Source: Lentisphaeria bacterium
GTDB taxonomy: Bacteria; Verrucomicrobiota; Lentisphaeria; Victivallales; Victivallaceae
Direction: 5' to 3'
DNA length: 61,407 bases
NCBI GenBank assembly: GCA_017457105.1
Contig: JAFTIA010000002.1
Coordinates: 1 to 61,407, forward strand
The notes under the pieces are model-generated. The model had not been told where the DNA came from and made no database searches. It was given only the letters and a program-made list of their open reading frames with translations. Within the stretch, counting starts at the first letter, position 1; each line of letters starts with the position of its first letter. Made by a program: the position numbers and the translations under genes. Below, one piece after another: positions 16,770 to 25,437 of the stretch.

Positions 16770-18619
16770 AACTGGATTGGTTCAGCGATTACCGGGTACG
16801 CATCGGTATTCTGGTAGCCATCGGCCTTGCCGGATTCGGTATTTTGATGGCGAAACTTTATTTTGAACAGGTGCGCCGCAGTGATGCTTACCGTGAACGG
16901 ATCTCCCGCCAAATGCTCCGCAGGATCCGCATTCCCGGACAACGGGGCAGGATTTTTACAGCAGACTTGCAGATCCTTGCCGATAATTGCGCCGGAACTT
17001 CCGCTGTTTTTTATCCGGAAGAAATGCGCCGCCCGGGACGGAATTCCCGGAAACGCACCATTGAATACATCAAACTGGCTTCCGCCGCTGCCGCCGCTGC
17101 CCTCGGCCGCCCGGACCCCATGACAAAAACAAGTATTGCCCGGCACCTGAATTATTATCCCGGATTGCCCATTACGGTCTTTTCCGGCTTGAGTACCGCA
17201 GAAGCCGCCAAAATTCTGGAACTGACACGCCTCTTTGACGGTATCGGCATTGAACCGGATAACAGCCGTACCTATCCCATGGGGAAAACGGCAAGCCACA
17301 TCATCGGTTTTGCCGGCAAAGAAAATCCTCTTGCCGCCCAAGACCGCAAAGAATATTTCTACTATGTCCCCGATTTGATCGGCAGAAGCGGTCTGGAAAA
17401 AACACTGGATAACCATCTCCCCTGGCCGCAAGCAGAAAATCTGCGGGCCTTGCGGGGCTGTGCCGGTTTTGAACTCGTGCAGGTGGACAGTCTGGGCTTC
17501 ATCCGCAGCAACAAAGTGGACTATGCCCCTCCCGTCAATGGCAATCACCTGATTTTGACACTGGACTCCCGGGCGCAGAAACTTGCAGAAAGACTGATCG
17601 CCCACAGAAGGGGGGCATTGGTAATGGTTCACGCTGAAACAGGAGCGTTGATCGCCCTCGCCTCCTCCCCGGGATTTTCGCCGGAAGAATGTACCCCCGT
17701 TCTGACTTCAGAAGTTTACCGGAAACTGCTGAATGACCCGGCAAAACCACTCATCCCCCGTGCCTATCAGGGGAGTTACACCCCCGGCTCGATCCTGAAA
17801 GTTCTGATCGCCATGGCTCTATTGGAAAATGGCATCGATCCCGAAGACAGGGTCGAATGTTCCGGGAAGACCATGGTCGGCGATACGGCGATACGCTGTA
17901 CCGGCAGTCATGGCGAACTGAATATGCTTGAAGCCATTGAACGCTCCTGCAATGTTTACTTTATTTCCCGGGCGCTGGAATTGAATGATTTGAACAAAAT
18001 AACCCCCATTCTTGCCTCTGCGGGAATCGGGGAAAAATCCGGATTCATCCTGCCCCATACAGCCGGCACATTCCCGGATAAAGTTACAAAAAAGAGACGG
18101 ACCGGAACCAAATGGAATGCTTTTGATACAGCGTTGCTTTCTATCGGCCAGGGATTTATCACACTTTCGCCCTTGCAGGCAGCCATGTACACTGCCGCCA
18201 TTGCCAACGGGGGGAAATTGATGCGCCCCTATCTTGTTCAATCCGTGGTTGATACCCGTGGCGGAACCGTTTGGCAGGAAACACCGCAAATCCGGAAACA
18301 ACTGGCAGTCAAGCCGGAACATTTGAACCTGGTCAAACAGGGAATGTATCAGGTCGTTCATTCTCCCTACGGCAGCGGACGGCGGGCGGCAACACCAGTG
18401 GTGTCCATTATCGGCAAAACCGGCTCCGCAGAAGTCGGCCCCCGGCACAACCGCAAGAAAAATGTCTGGTTTATCGCCTGTGCTGAAATTGCCGGAGAAA
18501 ATTATGCCGTTGCCATGGTTGCCGAAGACGGCCGGGCCGGCGGTTATGACTGCGCTCCGGCGGTTGCCGAATTCCTGGAAAACTGGGCTGATATACGCCA
18601 GAACAGTAACCGGCAGTAA
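16766..18619 (+). CDS. mrdA: Penicillin-binding protein 2 (peptidoglycan transpeptidase)
   Basis: Class B PBP of 617 residues for lateral wall synthesis. It has one N-terminal helix (about 12-32, IGILVAIGLAGFGILMAKLYF), the PBP dimerisation region starting RGRIFTADLQILADN, and a transpeptidase domain. The domain has active-site SILK in YTPGSILKVLIAMALLENG, SCN (ERSCNVYF) and KTG in IIGKTGSAEV. ATG 16766 overlaps the mreD stop; the longer frame would run inside mreD. Its partner rodA is not the next gene, unlike in many operons of this type. Confidence 0.93.
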   Translation: MKLDWFSDYRVRIGILVAIGLAGFGILMAKLYFEQVRRSDAYRERISRQMLRRIRIPGQRGRIFTADLQILADNCAGTSAVFYPEEMRRPGRNSRKRTIEYIKLASAAAAAALGRPDPMTKTSIARHLNYYPGLPITVFSGLSTAEAAKILELTRLFDGIGIEPDNSRTYPMGKTASHIIGFAGKENPLAAQDRKEYFYYVPDLIGRSGLEKTLDNHLPWPQAENLRALRGCAGFELVQVDSLGFIRSNKVDYAPPVNGNHLILTLDSRAQKLAERLIAHRRGALVMVHAETGALIALASSPGFSPEECTPVLTSEVYRKLLNDPAKPLIPRAYQGSYTPGSILKVLIAMALLENGIDPEDRVECSGKTMVGDTAIRCTGSHGELNMLEAIERSCNVYFISRALELNDLNKITPILASAGIGEKSGFILPHTAGTFPDKVTKKRRTGTKWNAFDTALLSIGQGFITLSPLQAAMYTAAIANGGKLMRPYLVQSVVDTRGGTVWQETPQIRKQLAVKPEHLNLVKQGMYQVVHSPYGSGRRAATPVVSIIGKTGSAEVGPRHNRKKNVWFIACAEIAGENYAVAMVAEDGRAGGYDCAPAVAEFLENWADIRQNSNRQ

Positions 18620-18728
18620 AAAACGAATCCGTGCCGGAGGCTTGAGAAGGTGCAAGCCCGATGCTAATGTTTAACACAACATATTGTAACAGTAAGATAC
18701 GGAGGGCAAGAGGAAAGACGGCATTTTT

Positions 18729-19520
18729 GTGTGGGAGGCACACCGGGCTGGTGCCGGCGGCGTAGAACTTCCGGAAAGTTGTCTGGCGGCATTTGAATAC
18801 GGCTGGCAATTGGGCGGACGGCCGGAAGCGGATGTGAATGTTACATCGGATGGCGTAATGGTGTCTTTGCACGATGTGACATTGGATCGCATCTGCCCGA
18901 ACTTGCCGGAATCTTTGCGTGGACGCAATATTTCTGAAATGACCTGGGCGGAATTACAGTCGGTGGATATCGGCTGGAAAGACTTTCCGGATCAGCATGT
19001 CGTATCTCTGGAGCAGCTTTTTGCTGTTTTGCAGGAATATCCGGAGCGGCACATGGTCATTGATTATAAGCGGGTATGTGTCAAAACGCTGGCTGAAATG
19101 ATCAACCGTTATGGCGTAGCAAGCCAGATCACATTTGCCAGTTGTGATCCGGCGATCCTGCGGGAATTTAAAAGTCTTGCTCCGGAAGCAAGGTCGAAAA
19201 ACTGGCTTGGCGGCACGGCAGAAACGATCATGGAAAATTTCGCCCGTTTGCATGAAGAGAATTTTCAGGGGATCACAGAAGTTCAGCTGCATCTGAATGA
19301 CCGGGGGAACGCAGATTGGCGGTATGATTTATCGCCGGAATTTGTAAAAGAAGCATTGCAAATCACGGCAAATAGCGGAGTACTGCTTCAAGTTTTGCCG
19401 TGGCAGTTTGAACGGGCGGATTTGTTCCACATTCTGGATCTTGGCGTAAGATCGTTTGCCGTGGATTTCCCCAATAAATTCAAAAAAATCTGTGCAGATT
19501 ACTTTACAAGGCTGGGCTGA
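18729..19520 (+). CDS. Glycerophosphodiester phosphodiesterase family protein
   Basis: TIM-barrel phosphodiesterase of about 263 residues. The family motifs are visible: EAHRAGAGG for the first catalytic His (HRG in most members), PESCLAAFEYGWQLG, and EADVNVTSDGVMVSLHDVTLDRIC with the metal-binding acidic residue and second His. Such enzymes release sn-glycerol 3-phosphate from deacylated phospholipids. The GTG start is the only in-frame standard codon near GAGGGCAAGAGGA; it gives an N-terminus with no signal peptide, so a cytoplasmic place is likely. Start confidence is moderate because the protein begins right at the catalytic motif. Confidence 0.8.
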   Translation: MWEAHRAGAGGVELPESCLAAFEYGWQLGGRPEADVNVTSDGVMVSLHDVTLDRICPNLPESLRGRNISEMTWAELQSVDIGWKDFPDQHVVSLEQLFAVLQEYPERHMVIDYKRVCVKTLAEMINRYGVASQITFASCDPAILREFKSLAPEARSKNWLGGTAETIMENFARLHEENFQGITEVQLHLNDRGNADWRYDLSPEFVKEALQITANSGVLLQVLPWQFERADLFHILDLGVRSFAVDFPNKFKKICADYFTRLG

Positions 19521-19593
19521 ATTAATGATGAAAAATAATACATTAAATCACTGTAAAAACAGATCTTGAGATGCAAAAGCGAGGAAGCATAAA

Positions 19594-19932
19594 ATGAAAA
19601 AAATTCTTGCGTTTACCATCGGCGCTTTCACTGTTTTCAGTCTATTGGTTCTGGCTGTTTTTTTCTCGATGCTTTTGCTTATAATCAGTACCGTTCTCAA
19701 CGGCGGACATCCGTGGCCGCACAACGTGTGGTGGTGGGTTGGGATTTTTCCCCCTATATTTTTCTGCATTTTTACAACCGTGGCGGCATGGTTTTTTCTG
19801 CATATCCCCCTGTTGAAAAAATTCCTGAAAGAAATACTGTTTTATCTCGGTATTATGTTCGGAGCGGGTACATTTATGGTATGTCTGGGGTATATTATTC
19901 ATATTGGCCGCGCAATGCATTGTGCCGGATAA
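19594..19932 (+). CDS. Small membrane protein of unknown function (112 aa)
   Basis: Not recognised. Three hydrophobic segments (about 5-35, 46-68 and 78-105) and very few charged residues. A GAGGA site stands 9 bases before the ATG. It lies between the phosphodiesterase and plsC genes on the same strand (120 bases to plsC), so it may belong to a lipid-related transcription unit. Confidence 0.55.
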   Translation: MKKILAFTIGAFTVFSLLVLAVFFSMLLLIISTVLNGGHPWPHNVWWWVGIFPPIFFCIFTTVAAWFFLHIPLLKKFLKEILFYLGIMFGAGTFMVCLGYIIHIGRAMHCAG

Positions 19933-20052
19933 GGCTGTTCCTTTTCTCGTTTTATGGATTTTTTCGAGCGTTTTTTGCGGTTCCGGACTGGAAATTTTCC
20001 ATTCTGTATTTATAGTATTATTGTACAATGGATTTTTAACGCACGGAGAGCA

Positions 20053-20796
20053 ATGCGTTTTTTACGGAAAATTTTACGGTTGACGATACTGCCGTTCTGG
20101 TTTATGATCATCGCATTTCTGGCATTGCCCGGCATGTTCGCCGGACGGCGCGGAATACGCTGGAATGGCAAAATCACCCGTTTGTGGGGTGCCGGTGTTG
20201 CCCGCATTTTAAATATCCAAATCGAGCGGAACGGTAAAAATCCGGAGGCATTTCTGCACGGATTGATCGTATCCAATCACCAGAGTTATTTGGATATTCT
20301 GGTCAACAGTGCCGTATTCCCGGTGCGTTTTCTACCCAAAGTGGAGATCCGTTACTGGCCGGTCCTCGGCTGGTTTATTGCCTTGAACCGGCCGGTCTGG
20401 GTCAATCGCAAGTCGCCTTTGGCTTCTGCAAAAGTTGCGGAAGAAATCGAAAAGTCTGTTTGTGACGGCTTGCCCATTCTGGTTTTTCCGGAGGGCACGA
20501 ACTCGGACGGTTCCGGCTTGCTCCCTTTCAAGTCCACAGCTTTTGAAGCTGTGGCTCGCACGGGACAGCCGGTCTGTCCGGTCCTGCTGAAATATGCACC
20601 GTCCGATGACGGGTTTCCGCTTTGCTGGTGCGGCGATATGCCGTTTCTGCACCATGTCCGGCATGTTCTTGGACTGCAGAAGATCCGGGTAAAAATGGAT
20701 CTGCTCGAACCGGTTTATCCGCTCCCCGGCGAACATAGAAAAGATTTGTCAAACCGTGTCCGGCAAATCATGCTGGACCATTACCGGAGTATGTAA
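20053..20796 (+). CDS. plsC: 1-acyl-sn-glycerol-3-phosphate acyltransferase (PlsC family)
   Basis: Inner-membrane acyltransferase of 247 residues that makes phosphatidic acid from lysophosphatidic acid. It has an N-terminal hydrophobic segment (about 8-30), the catalytic NHQSYLDIL (H-x4-D), LPKVEIRYWPVLGW and the substrate motif VFPEGTNSDGSG. ATG 20053 is chosen because GGAGAG lies at correct spacing; an ATG further upstream (19954) has no site. The next gene starts one base after its stop codon. Confidence 0.9.
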   Translation: MRFLRKILRLTILPFWFMIIAFLALPGMFAGRRGIRWNGKITRLWGAGVARILNIQIERNGKNPEAFLHGLIVSNHQSYLDILVNSAVFPVRFLPKVEIRYWPVLGWFIALNRPVWVNRKSPLASAKVAEEIEKSVCDGLPILVFPEGTNSDGSGLLPFKSTAFEAVARTGQPVCPVLLKYAPSDDGFPLCWCGDMPFLHHVRHVLGLQKIRVKMDLLEPVYPLPGEHRKDLSNRVRQIMLDHYRSM

Positions 20797-20797
20797 T

Positions 20798-21589
20798 ATG
20801 AGAAAAAATCAACTGTTGGCTGCCCTTTACAGCGCATGGGAAATGCTGCTGGATATCCCCATTCCCAGAAAGATGCTTACCACCTCTGCCACGATCCGCC
20901 CCCCTGCGGTCGCGATCCTGCTTGCCCTGCCTTTCATCGGGCTTCTTTGCGGGGCGATCATGATTCTGGCTCTGAAATTCACCTCGATCTTTCTGGCAAA
21001 TTTCGGCAATGCGGTTCTTTATGCGTTGGTACTGACCATTTTTGTTCTGGCAAAAGATTCCGGCAGAGGATTCCGGCTGGTGATGGAATTGTGCTACGAT
21101 CTGGCAGCAGGCAACCGCAAAATCGTTGAGATCCTGCCCCTGCTGCATATCCGAAAATTTCCGGAAATCAACGATCTTGCCTCCAATCTCTGCGCTTTTG
21201 CCATCTGCGGATTTCTGCTGGCGGCATTCACATACTTGAATTTCAAAGGGGCATCCTTGTGGGCAGTTCCGGTGCTGATGATGGGAGCGGCGGTTCAGGG
21301 ACATTTGCTTTCCCTGCGGAATATCCGCGGCGGGTTGCCCTTTTTGGCCATCCCGGAAAACGACCGGAATAAACTCTGGGTGTTGACCGGATTCCTGATG
21401 CTCTTCCCTGCGATCGAATTTCCGCTGGCGGTTCTGGTATCTTTCGGGCTGTGTTTTGTTCTGGCGGCAGGCGCCCGGAAATTCTTTGAAGAACTCTACG
21501 GGGGCGCAACGTCTGAAATGATCACGCTTGCCGGGATCACGGCTGAATTGCTGACGCTCTTCTGCGGGATCTTACTGATCCACGGCTGA
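20798..21589 (+). CDS. CobS-like polytopic membrane protein lacking the catalytic motif
   Basis: A 263-residue protein with about six helices. The layout resembles cobalamin-5'-phosphate synthase CobS: an N-terminal W-x-x-x-x-DIPIPR segment, ALPFIGLLCGAIM as the first helix, and a C-terminal EELYGGATSEMITLAGITAELLTL resembling CobS GGQTGDTLGAAIELGEL. However, the essential CobS signature with H-x-D-G and D-x-x-D-G after the second helix is missing; that place reads FVLAKDSGRGFRLVMEL. The C-terminal GD is SE. So if related, it is a degenerate paralogue. It follows plsC by one base, which suggests a lipid-related role. The homology is an inference from pattern, not from an alignment. Confidence 0.5.
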   Translation: MRKNQLLAALYSAWEMLLDIPIPRKMLTTSATIRPPAVAILLALPFIGLLCGAIMILALKFTSIFLANFGNAVLYALVLTIFVLAKDSGRGFRLVMELCYDLAAGNRKIVEILPLLHIRKFPEINDLASNLCAFAICGFLLAAFTYLNFKGASLWAVPVLMMGAAVQGHLLSLRNIRGGLPFLAIPENDRNKLWVLTGFLMLFPAIEFPLAVLVSFGLCFVLAAGARKFFEELYGGATSEMITLAGITAELLTLFCGILLIHG

Positions 21590-22816
21590 ACGGGTGACTT
21601 TTTGCAGGATTTTGGGGGACAAAAGAAATTGTTCCCCAATTCCCATCCATAATTTCCCAGCCGCCAACTCCGGCGCAGAGGCAAGATCAGCAGCAGAAAA
21701 TTCCACGGCACAAGTGGCGGATTCTCCCGCAAACGGCGCAGAAAATCCGTCTTTCCACCCGAGGATCACCCCTTCCGCCTCCGGCAAAGAACAGGAAAGC
21801 TGAAGTACCGCATCATCCATGCCGATCCCCATATAAAACCGTTCCGCAAAATGGATAAAATCACTCAAATCCGTTCTCAACACCTCAACATCCAGCCCGC
21901 CTCTTCTATTCAGCGGCAACTCTATTGCACGGCACACCAGTGCACTCTGGAAAAATTCTGCCGCAGTACGCTTTTCCGGGTCAAACGCCCGTAATGCCGT
22001 ACTGACCCGGTAAAGGGTTCCAGCTTCTTCCGCAGAAAAGAATGCGCCTGCTGCCATTTGCGCCCCCTGCTGAAGCCGCCGGAGAGAACACCGGGAAGCA
22101 TCATAAATCATGGGCCGCACATAAAACTCCACTCGGATCCCGCCTGTGTTTCGGGGCCAGCGATTCCGTAAATAACGGCTGAATTGCTCCTGTTCCACCG
22201 TAAAACGCCGCTCCGCTGAAGGACCGGATTCCGCAAGATCCCTGGCTTCATACAAGATCCCCCGCAACATCTGCCCCAGCATGGCTCGCTGATTCCGCAA
22301 TGCCCGGCGGATCAGGCTTTGCATCTCCATTGCCGAAACAGCCGGACGGCTGGATGCCCCTTTGGTACGGATATAAAAAACGCCCTGCTGCAACTCTCCA
22401 TCCACACCGGAGGCACAAATATGCGGCAGACTGCTGAAAGGCTTGATGTCAAAAATCACATACCGTTTACCGTCGATCTCCGGGCGCTCAATGGTAAATT
22501 GAATGGGGGGATCCGTCAGGTGATGCACAAAAGACATTACCGCGGAAGGGTCAAAGGAATGCAGTTCTTCCGGAGATACCCCCTGATAGTCAGAGGGATG
22601 CCCGGAGGCATCCTCCCCTACCCCGATCACCAGATATCCGCCTCTGGTATTGGCAAATGCCAGACAGTGCCGGATCAGTTTTGCCCGGCCGGATTTGGAA
22701 AGCAGATTCCAGTTCATGGCGGCCTTGTAATCCAATTCATCGGATTCCACGCCCCGGTACACCAATTCCCGCCAGAAGGCAGTGTTGCCGGAATAGTCTG
22801 CTTTGCCGGAGGTCAT
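21572..22816 (-). CDS. AlbA_2 (Schlafen-type) DNA/RNA-binding domain protein
   Basis: A 414-residue protein. The N-terminal third holds an AlbA_2 domain: DELDYKAAMNWN, KAKLIRHCLAFANTRGGYLVIGVGED-like sequence (key FANTRGGYLVIGV), later YVIFDIKPF and GVFYIRTKGASSRPA. Such domains occur in helix-turn-helix regulators and nucleic-acid-binding proteins. The C-terminal two thirds match nothing I know and show no AAA ATPase motifs. It converges with the CobS-like gene and overlaps its 3' end by 18 bases. It lies 3 bases after the zinc-ribbon gene on the same strand, so the two are probably co-transcribed. Confidence 0.78.
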   Translation of the reverse strand: MTSGKADYSGNTAFWRELVYRGVESDELDYKAAMNWNLLSKSGRAKLIRHCLAFANTRGGYLVIGVGEDASGHPSDYQGVSPEELHSFDPSAVMSFVHHLTDPPIQFTIERPEIDGKRYVIFDIKPFSSLPHICASGVDGELQQGVFYIRTKGASSRPAVSAMEMQSLIRRALRNQRAMLGQMLRGILYEARDLAESGPSAERRFTVEQEQFSRYLRNRWPRNTGGIRVEFYVRPMIYDASRCSLRRLQQGAQMAAGAFFSAEEAGTLYRVSTALRAFDPEKRTAAEFFQSALVCRAIELPLNRRGGLDVEVLRTDLSDFIHFAERFYMGIGMDDAVLQLSCSLPEAEGVILGWKDGFSAPFAGESATCAVEFSAADLASAPELAAGKLWMGIGEQFLLSPKILQKVTRSAVDQ

Positions 22817-22819
22817 TTT

Positions 22820-23530
22820 TTACAGATCCTCATCATAAACCAGATGACTGCAGTTATCACACAAAACAAACCGCCCTGCCCTTGCGGAAGAAAGAGTTTG
22901 CGGAGTCAGCTTTAAAGAACAGTTGCCGCAAACCCCGTCTTCCTGGATCGGCACCAGCGGATCGCCGTCATTGCCCTTCAAAAGTTCCTCATAAGGCTCA
23001 AGGATTTTGCTTTCAAGCATTTCTGCGGCGGCAAGCCGTTCAGACCTCAACTTTTCCAAGTCCTGCCGGAAAGACTTTTCCGCTTCGCCAAACTCCATAT
23101 ACTCCTGCTTCAATGCCCGGATCTCGCCGGCACAAACTTTTTTGGCTTCCTGAACGGCAGCTTCCAAAGTTGGTGTTTTTTCCATTTCTGCAAGCACATG
23201 GCTTTCCAGCTTGCCGATCTCCTGATCCAGCATGGCACTTTCCGCCAGCATGGTCTGGTATTCTGAATTCTTTTTGACAAGAGCAGACTGCTGACGGATA
23301 CGGTTGCGCTTGTCTTCCAAGGCATGGATCTCCGATTCTGTGCGGCGGATCATTGCCAGATGCGCCGCCACAACTTTCTCCGCCGCAGCAACTTTTGCTT
23401 CTGCCGCATTTTTGGAGGCAATGATACGGTTGCGTTCCGCAGGCATCAGCGAAAGCCGGGTGCGGATGTTCTGCATTTGCTTGTCAAGATTTTGAAGTTT
23501 CAGAAGAGCCGTCGCCCAAAGTGCCCGCAT
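22820..23530 (-). CDS. Coiled-coil protein with C-terminal zinc ribbon
   Basis: A 236-residue protein made of a long charged coiled coil (about 10-175) followed by a C4 zinc ribbon (GVCGNCSLKL ... FVLCDNCSHLVYDEDL). This is a widespread bacterial family (often annotated DUF164/C4-type zinc ribbon) of uncertain function, possibly linked to nucleic-acid transactions. No signal peptide is present. It stands between the Bax inhibitor-1-like gene and the AlbA_2 gene, all on the minus strand with very short gaps. Confidence 0.82.
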   Translation of the reverse strand: MRALWATALLKLQNLDKQMQNIRTRLSLMPAERNRIIASKNAAEAKVAAAEKVVAAHLAMIRRTESEIHALEDKRNRIRQQSALVKKNSEYQTMLAESAMLDQEIGKLESHVLAEMEKTPTLEAAVQEAKKVCAGEIRALKQEYMEFGEAEKSFRQDLEKLRSERLAAAEMLESKILEPYEELLKGNDGDPLVPIQEDGVCGNCSLKLTPQTLSSARAGRFVLCDNCSHLVYDEDL

Positions 23531-23551
23531 AATATGCCCCTTTCCCGGTGA

Positions 23552-24271
23552 TCAATCCCGCCGTCCGCCGAAAATACGCAGAAGCAGAAGGAAGAGATTG
23601 ATAAAGTCCAAATACAGCATCAGAGCCCCGACTACCGCCAGTTTGCGGCCGTCTTCCCGTGCCATATCCCCGGCATTCAGGCTCATCATCTTGATTTTCT
23701 GGGTATCATACGCGGTCAACCCGGCAAAGAGAAAAATCCCTGCATAGGTCAAAAATACATCAAATCCACTGTTCGCCCAGAAAATATTGACCACAGAGCC
23801 GATCAGAAACCCGATCAGTCCAAACAACAGAAAACGCCCGAATCCGGTCAAGTCCGTTTTGATCAAATACCCCACAAGACTGGTGGCTCCGAATGTCAGA
23901 CTGGTGGCAAAAAAGGTTGTAGCAATGGAGGATGCTGTGTAAACAGCAAAAATGGAAGAAAACAACAAGCCTTCCAATGCCGCGTATACAATAAATGCCA
24001 TCGTCGCCGCCGAAGCGGAGATCCGGTTGATCATAGCAGACAACCCAACGACCAACAGAAACGTGGCAATGATCAATACCCAGAAAAATCCACGCTGAAA
24101 AATAAAATTGATCAGTGCCGGATTCTGTGCAGTGAACCACGCCACAACCCCGGTCAGTGCCAATGCCGCACACATCCAGCCGTAAACCCGGTTGATAAAG
24201 GCGTTCTGCAATGCCACCGGAGAAGCGATATCCCCGGCGCCTGTTCTCATGTAATCCCGTTCATTGTACAT
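23552..24271 (-). CDS. Bax inhibitor-1/YccA family membrane protein
   Basis: A 239-residue inner-membrane protein with seven helices. FINRVYGWMCAALALTGVVAW at the N-terminus and the C-terminal TAYDTQKIKMMS ... LYLDFINLFLLLLRIFGGRRD are the signatures of the BI-1/YccA family. Family members are implicated in pH-sensitive Ca2+ leak and in control of membrane proteolysis (YccA with FtsH). It is 17 bases downstream of ruvB on the same strand. Confidence 0.93.
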   Translation of the reverse strand: MYNERDYMRTGAGDIASPVALQNAFINRVYGWMCAALALTGVVAWFTAQNPALINFIFQRGFFWVLIIATFLLVVGLSAMINRISASAATMAFIVYAALEGLLFSSIFAVYTASSIATTFFATSLTFGATSLVGYLIKTDLTGFGRFLLFGLIGFLIGSVVNIFWANSGFDVFLTYAGIFLFAGLTAYDTQKIKMMSLNAGDMAREDGRKLAVVGALMLYLDFINLFLLLLRIFGGRRD

Positions 24272-24288
24272 AATAAACCTCCCCCCTG

Positions 24289-25308
24289 TTAAAAAAGTTC
24301 ACCCTGCCGGTCGGCTGCCTTCAGCCCCAGCTTATCCCATGCTTTCGGTGTTGCCACCCTGCCCTTCGGCGTACGGACCAGAAAGCCCCGCTGGATCAGA
24401 AAAGGCTCGTAAACATCCTCTATGGACCCCTCCTCCTCTCCCACCGATACAGCAATATTTTTCAACCCCACCGGGCCGCCCCGGAAGTTGCCGATAATAA
24501 CTTCCAGAATACGGATATCCATTTCATCAAGTCCGTCACTGTCGATCTGCAGCATTTCCAAGGCGGCAGCGGCAGTCTTCCGGTCCACCACAGAATCCGC
24601 CTTGATCTGGGCGTAATCTCTGGCACGGCGCAGAAGATTATTGGCAATACGGGGTGTCCCCCGGCTGCGGGATGCCAATTCCTCGGCACCGTCTTCCCGG
24701 ATGTCGATATTCAAGATCCCGGCAGAACGCATCAAAATCTGTGCAAGACTTTCCGTATCATAGTAATCCAGCCGGATATTGATCCCGAAACGGGACCGCA
24801 GAGGCGCAGAGATCAGCCCCAAACGAGTCGTAGCTCCGATCAGCGTAAAATGCGGCACATTCAGCCGTACCGACCGGGCTCCGGCTCCCTGCTCCAGCAT
24901 AATGTCGATAAAGAAATCTTCCATGGCACTGTAAAGATATTCCTCAACCGTCGTCGGCAGCCGGTGGATCTCATCAATAAAGAGAATATCCCCATCCTGC
25001 AGAGAGGTCAGCAATCCGGCAAGATCCCCCGGTTTTTCAATGGCCGGGCCGCTGGAAGACTTTAATTGACACCCCCGCTCATTGGCAATGATGTACGCCA
25101 GAGTCGTCTTTCCCAATCCCGGAGGACCGGAAAGAAGAATATGCTCCAGAGGTTCATTCCGCTCCTTTGCGGCACATACAAAAAGTTCCAGCTGGCTCTT
25201 CACCTTGTGCTGGCCGGGAAAATCCTTGAATGCCGGAGGACGCAGGCTGTTTTCCTTTGCCGGGTCCTTCCGGTTCAGAGTCGATGTGATAAAACGGTCG
25301 TCACTCAT
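24289..25308 (-). CDS. ruvB: Holliday junction branch-migration ATPase RuvB
   Basis: A 339-residue AAA+ motor of the RuvAB complex. It has Walker A SGPPGLGKTTLA, Walker B ILFIDEIHRLP, the sensor region TLIGATTRLGLISAPLRSRFG and the C-terminal winged helix ending QRGFLVRTPKGRVATPKAW. The start MSDDRFI (ATG 25306-25308) gives the usual length; a much longer frame upstream is not credible. The ribosome binding site is weak. ruvA and ruvC are not adjacent. Confidence 0.96.
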   Translation of the reverse strand: MSDDRFITSTLNRKDPAKENSLRPPAFKDFPGQHKVKSQLELFVCAAKERNEPLEHILLSGPPGLGKTTLAYIIANERGCQLKSSSGPAIEKPGDLAGLLTSLQDGDILFIDEIHRLPTTVEEYLYSAMEDFFIDIMLEQGAGARSVRLNVPHFTLIGATTRLGLISAPLRSRFGINIRLDYYDTESLAQILMRSAGILNIDIREDGAEELASRSRGTPRIANNLLRRARDYAQIKADSVVDRKTAAAALEMLQIDSDGLDEMDIRILEVIIGNFRGGPVGLKNIAVSVGEEEGSIEDVYEPFLIQRGFLVRTPKGRVATPKAWDKLGLKAADRQGELF

Positions 25309-25328
25309 AATAAAAATCAAAAATCCAC

Positions 25329-25357
25329 TTGAAAAATCCGCTTCTGTGGTGTCTATT
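25329..25357 (+). promoter_or_regulatory. Putative promoter of the transketolase gene
   Basis: TTGAAA (25329-25334), 17-base spacer, TCTATT (25352-25357). It gives a leader of about 75 bases before the ATG at 25438. The gap to ruvB on the other strand is 129 bases and must also hold the ruvB promoter. Confidence 0.4.
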
Positions 25358-25437
25358 ACACCGTGCACATCTTTAATGTAAATCATCACCGGGAAAATTA
25401 CCAGTCTTTCCCGTGAAAAAAGAAAGGATTTTTTCAA

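Noticed and set aside
18620..18728. Hairpin GGCTTG/CAAGCC at about 18641-18659 as terminator of the mreC operon
   Set aside because: No T-run follows, so termination is not supported.
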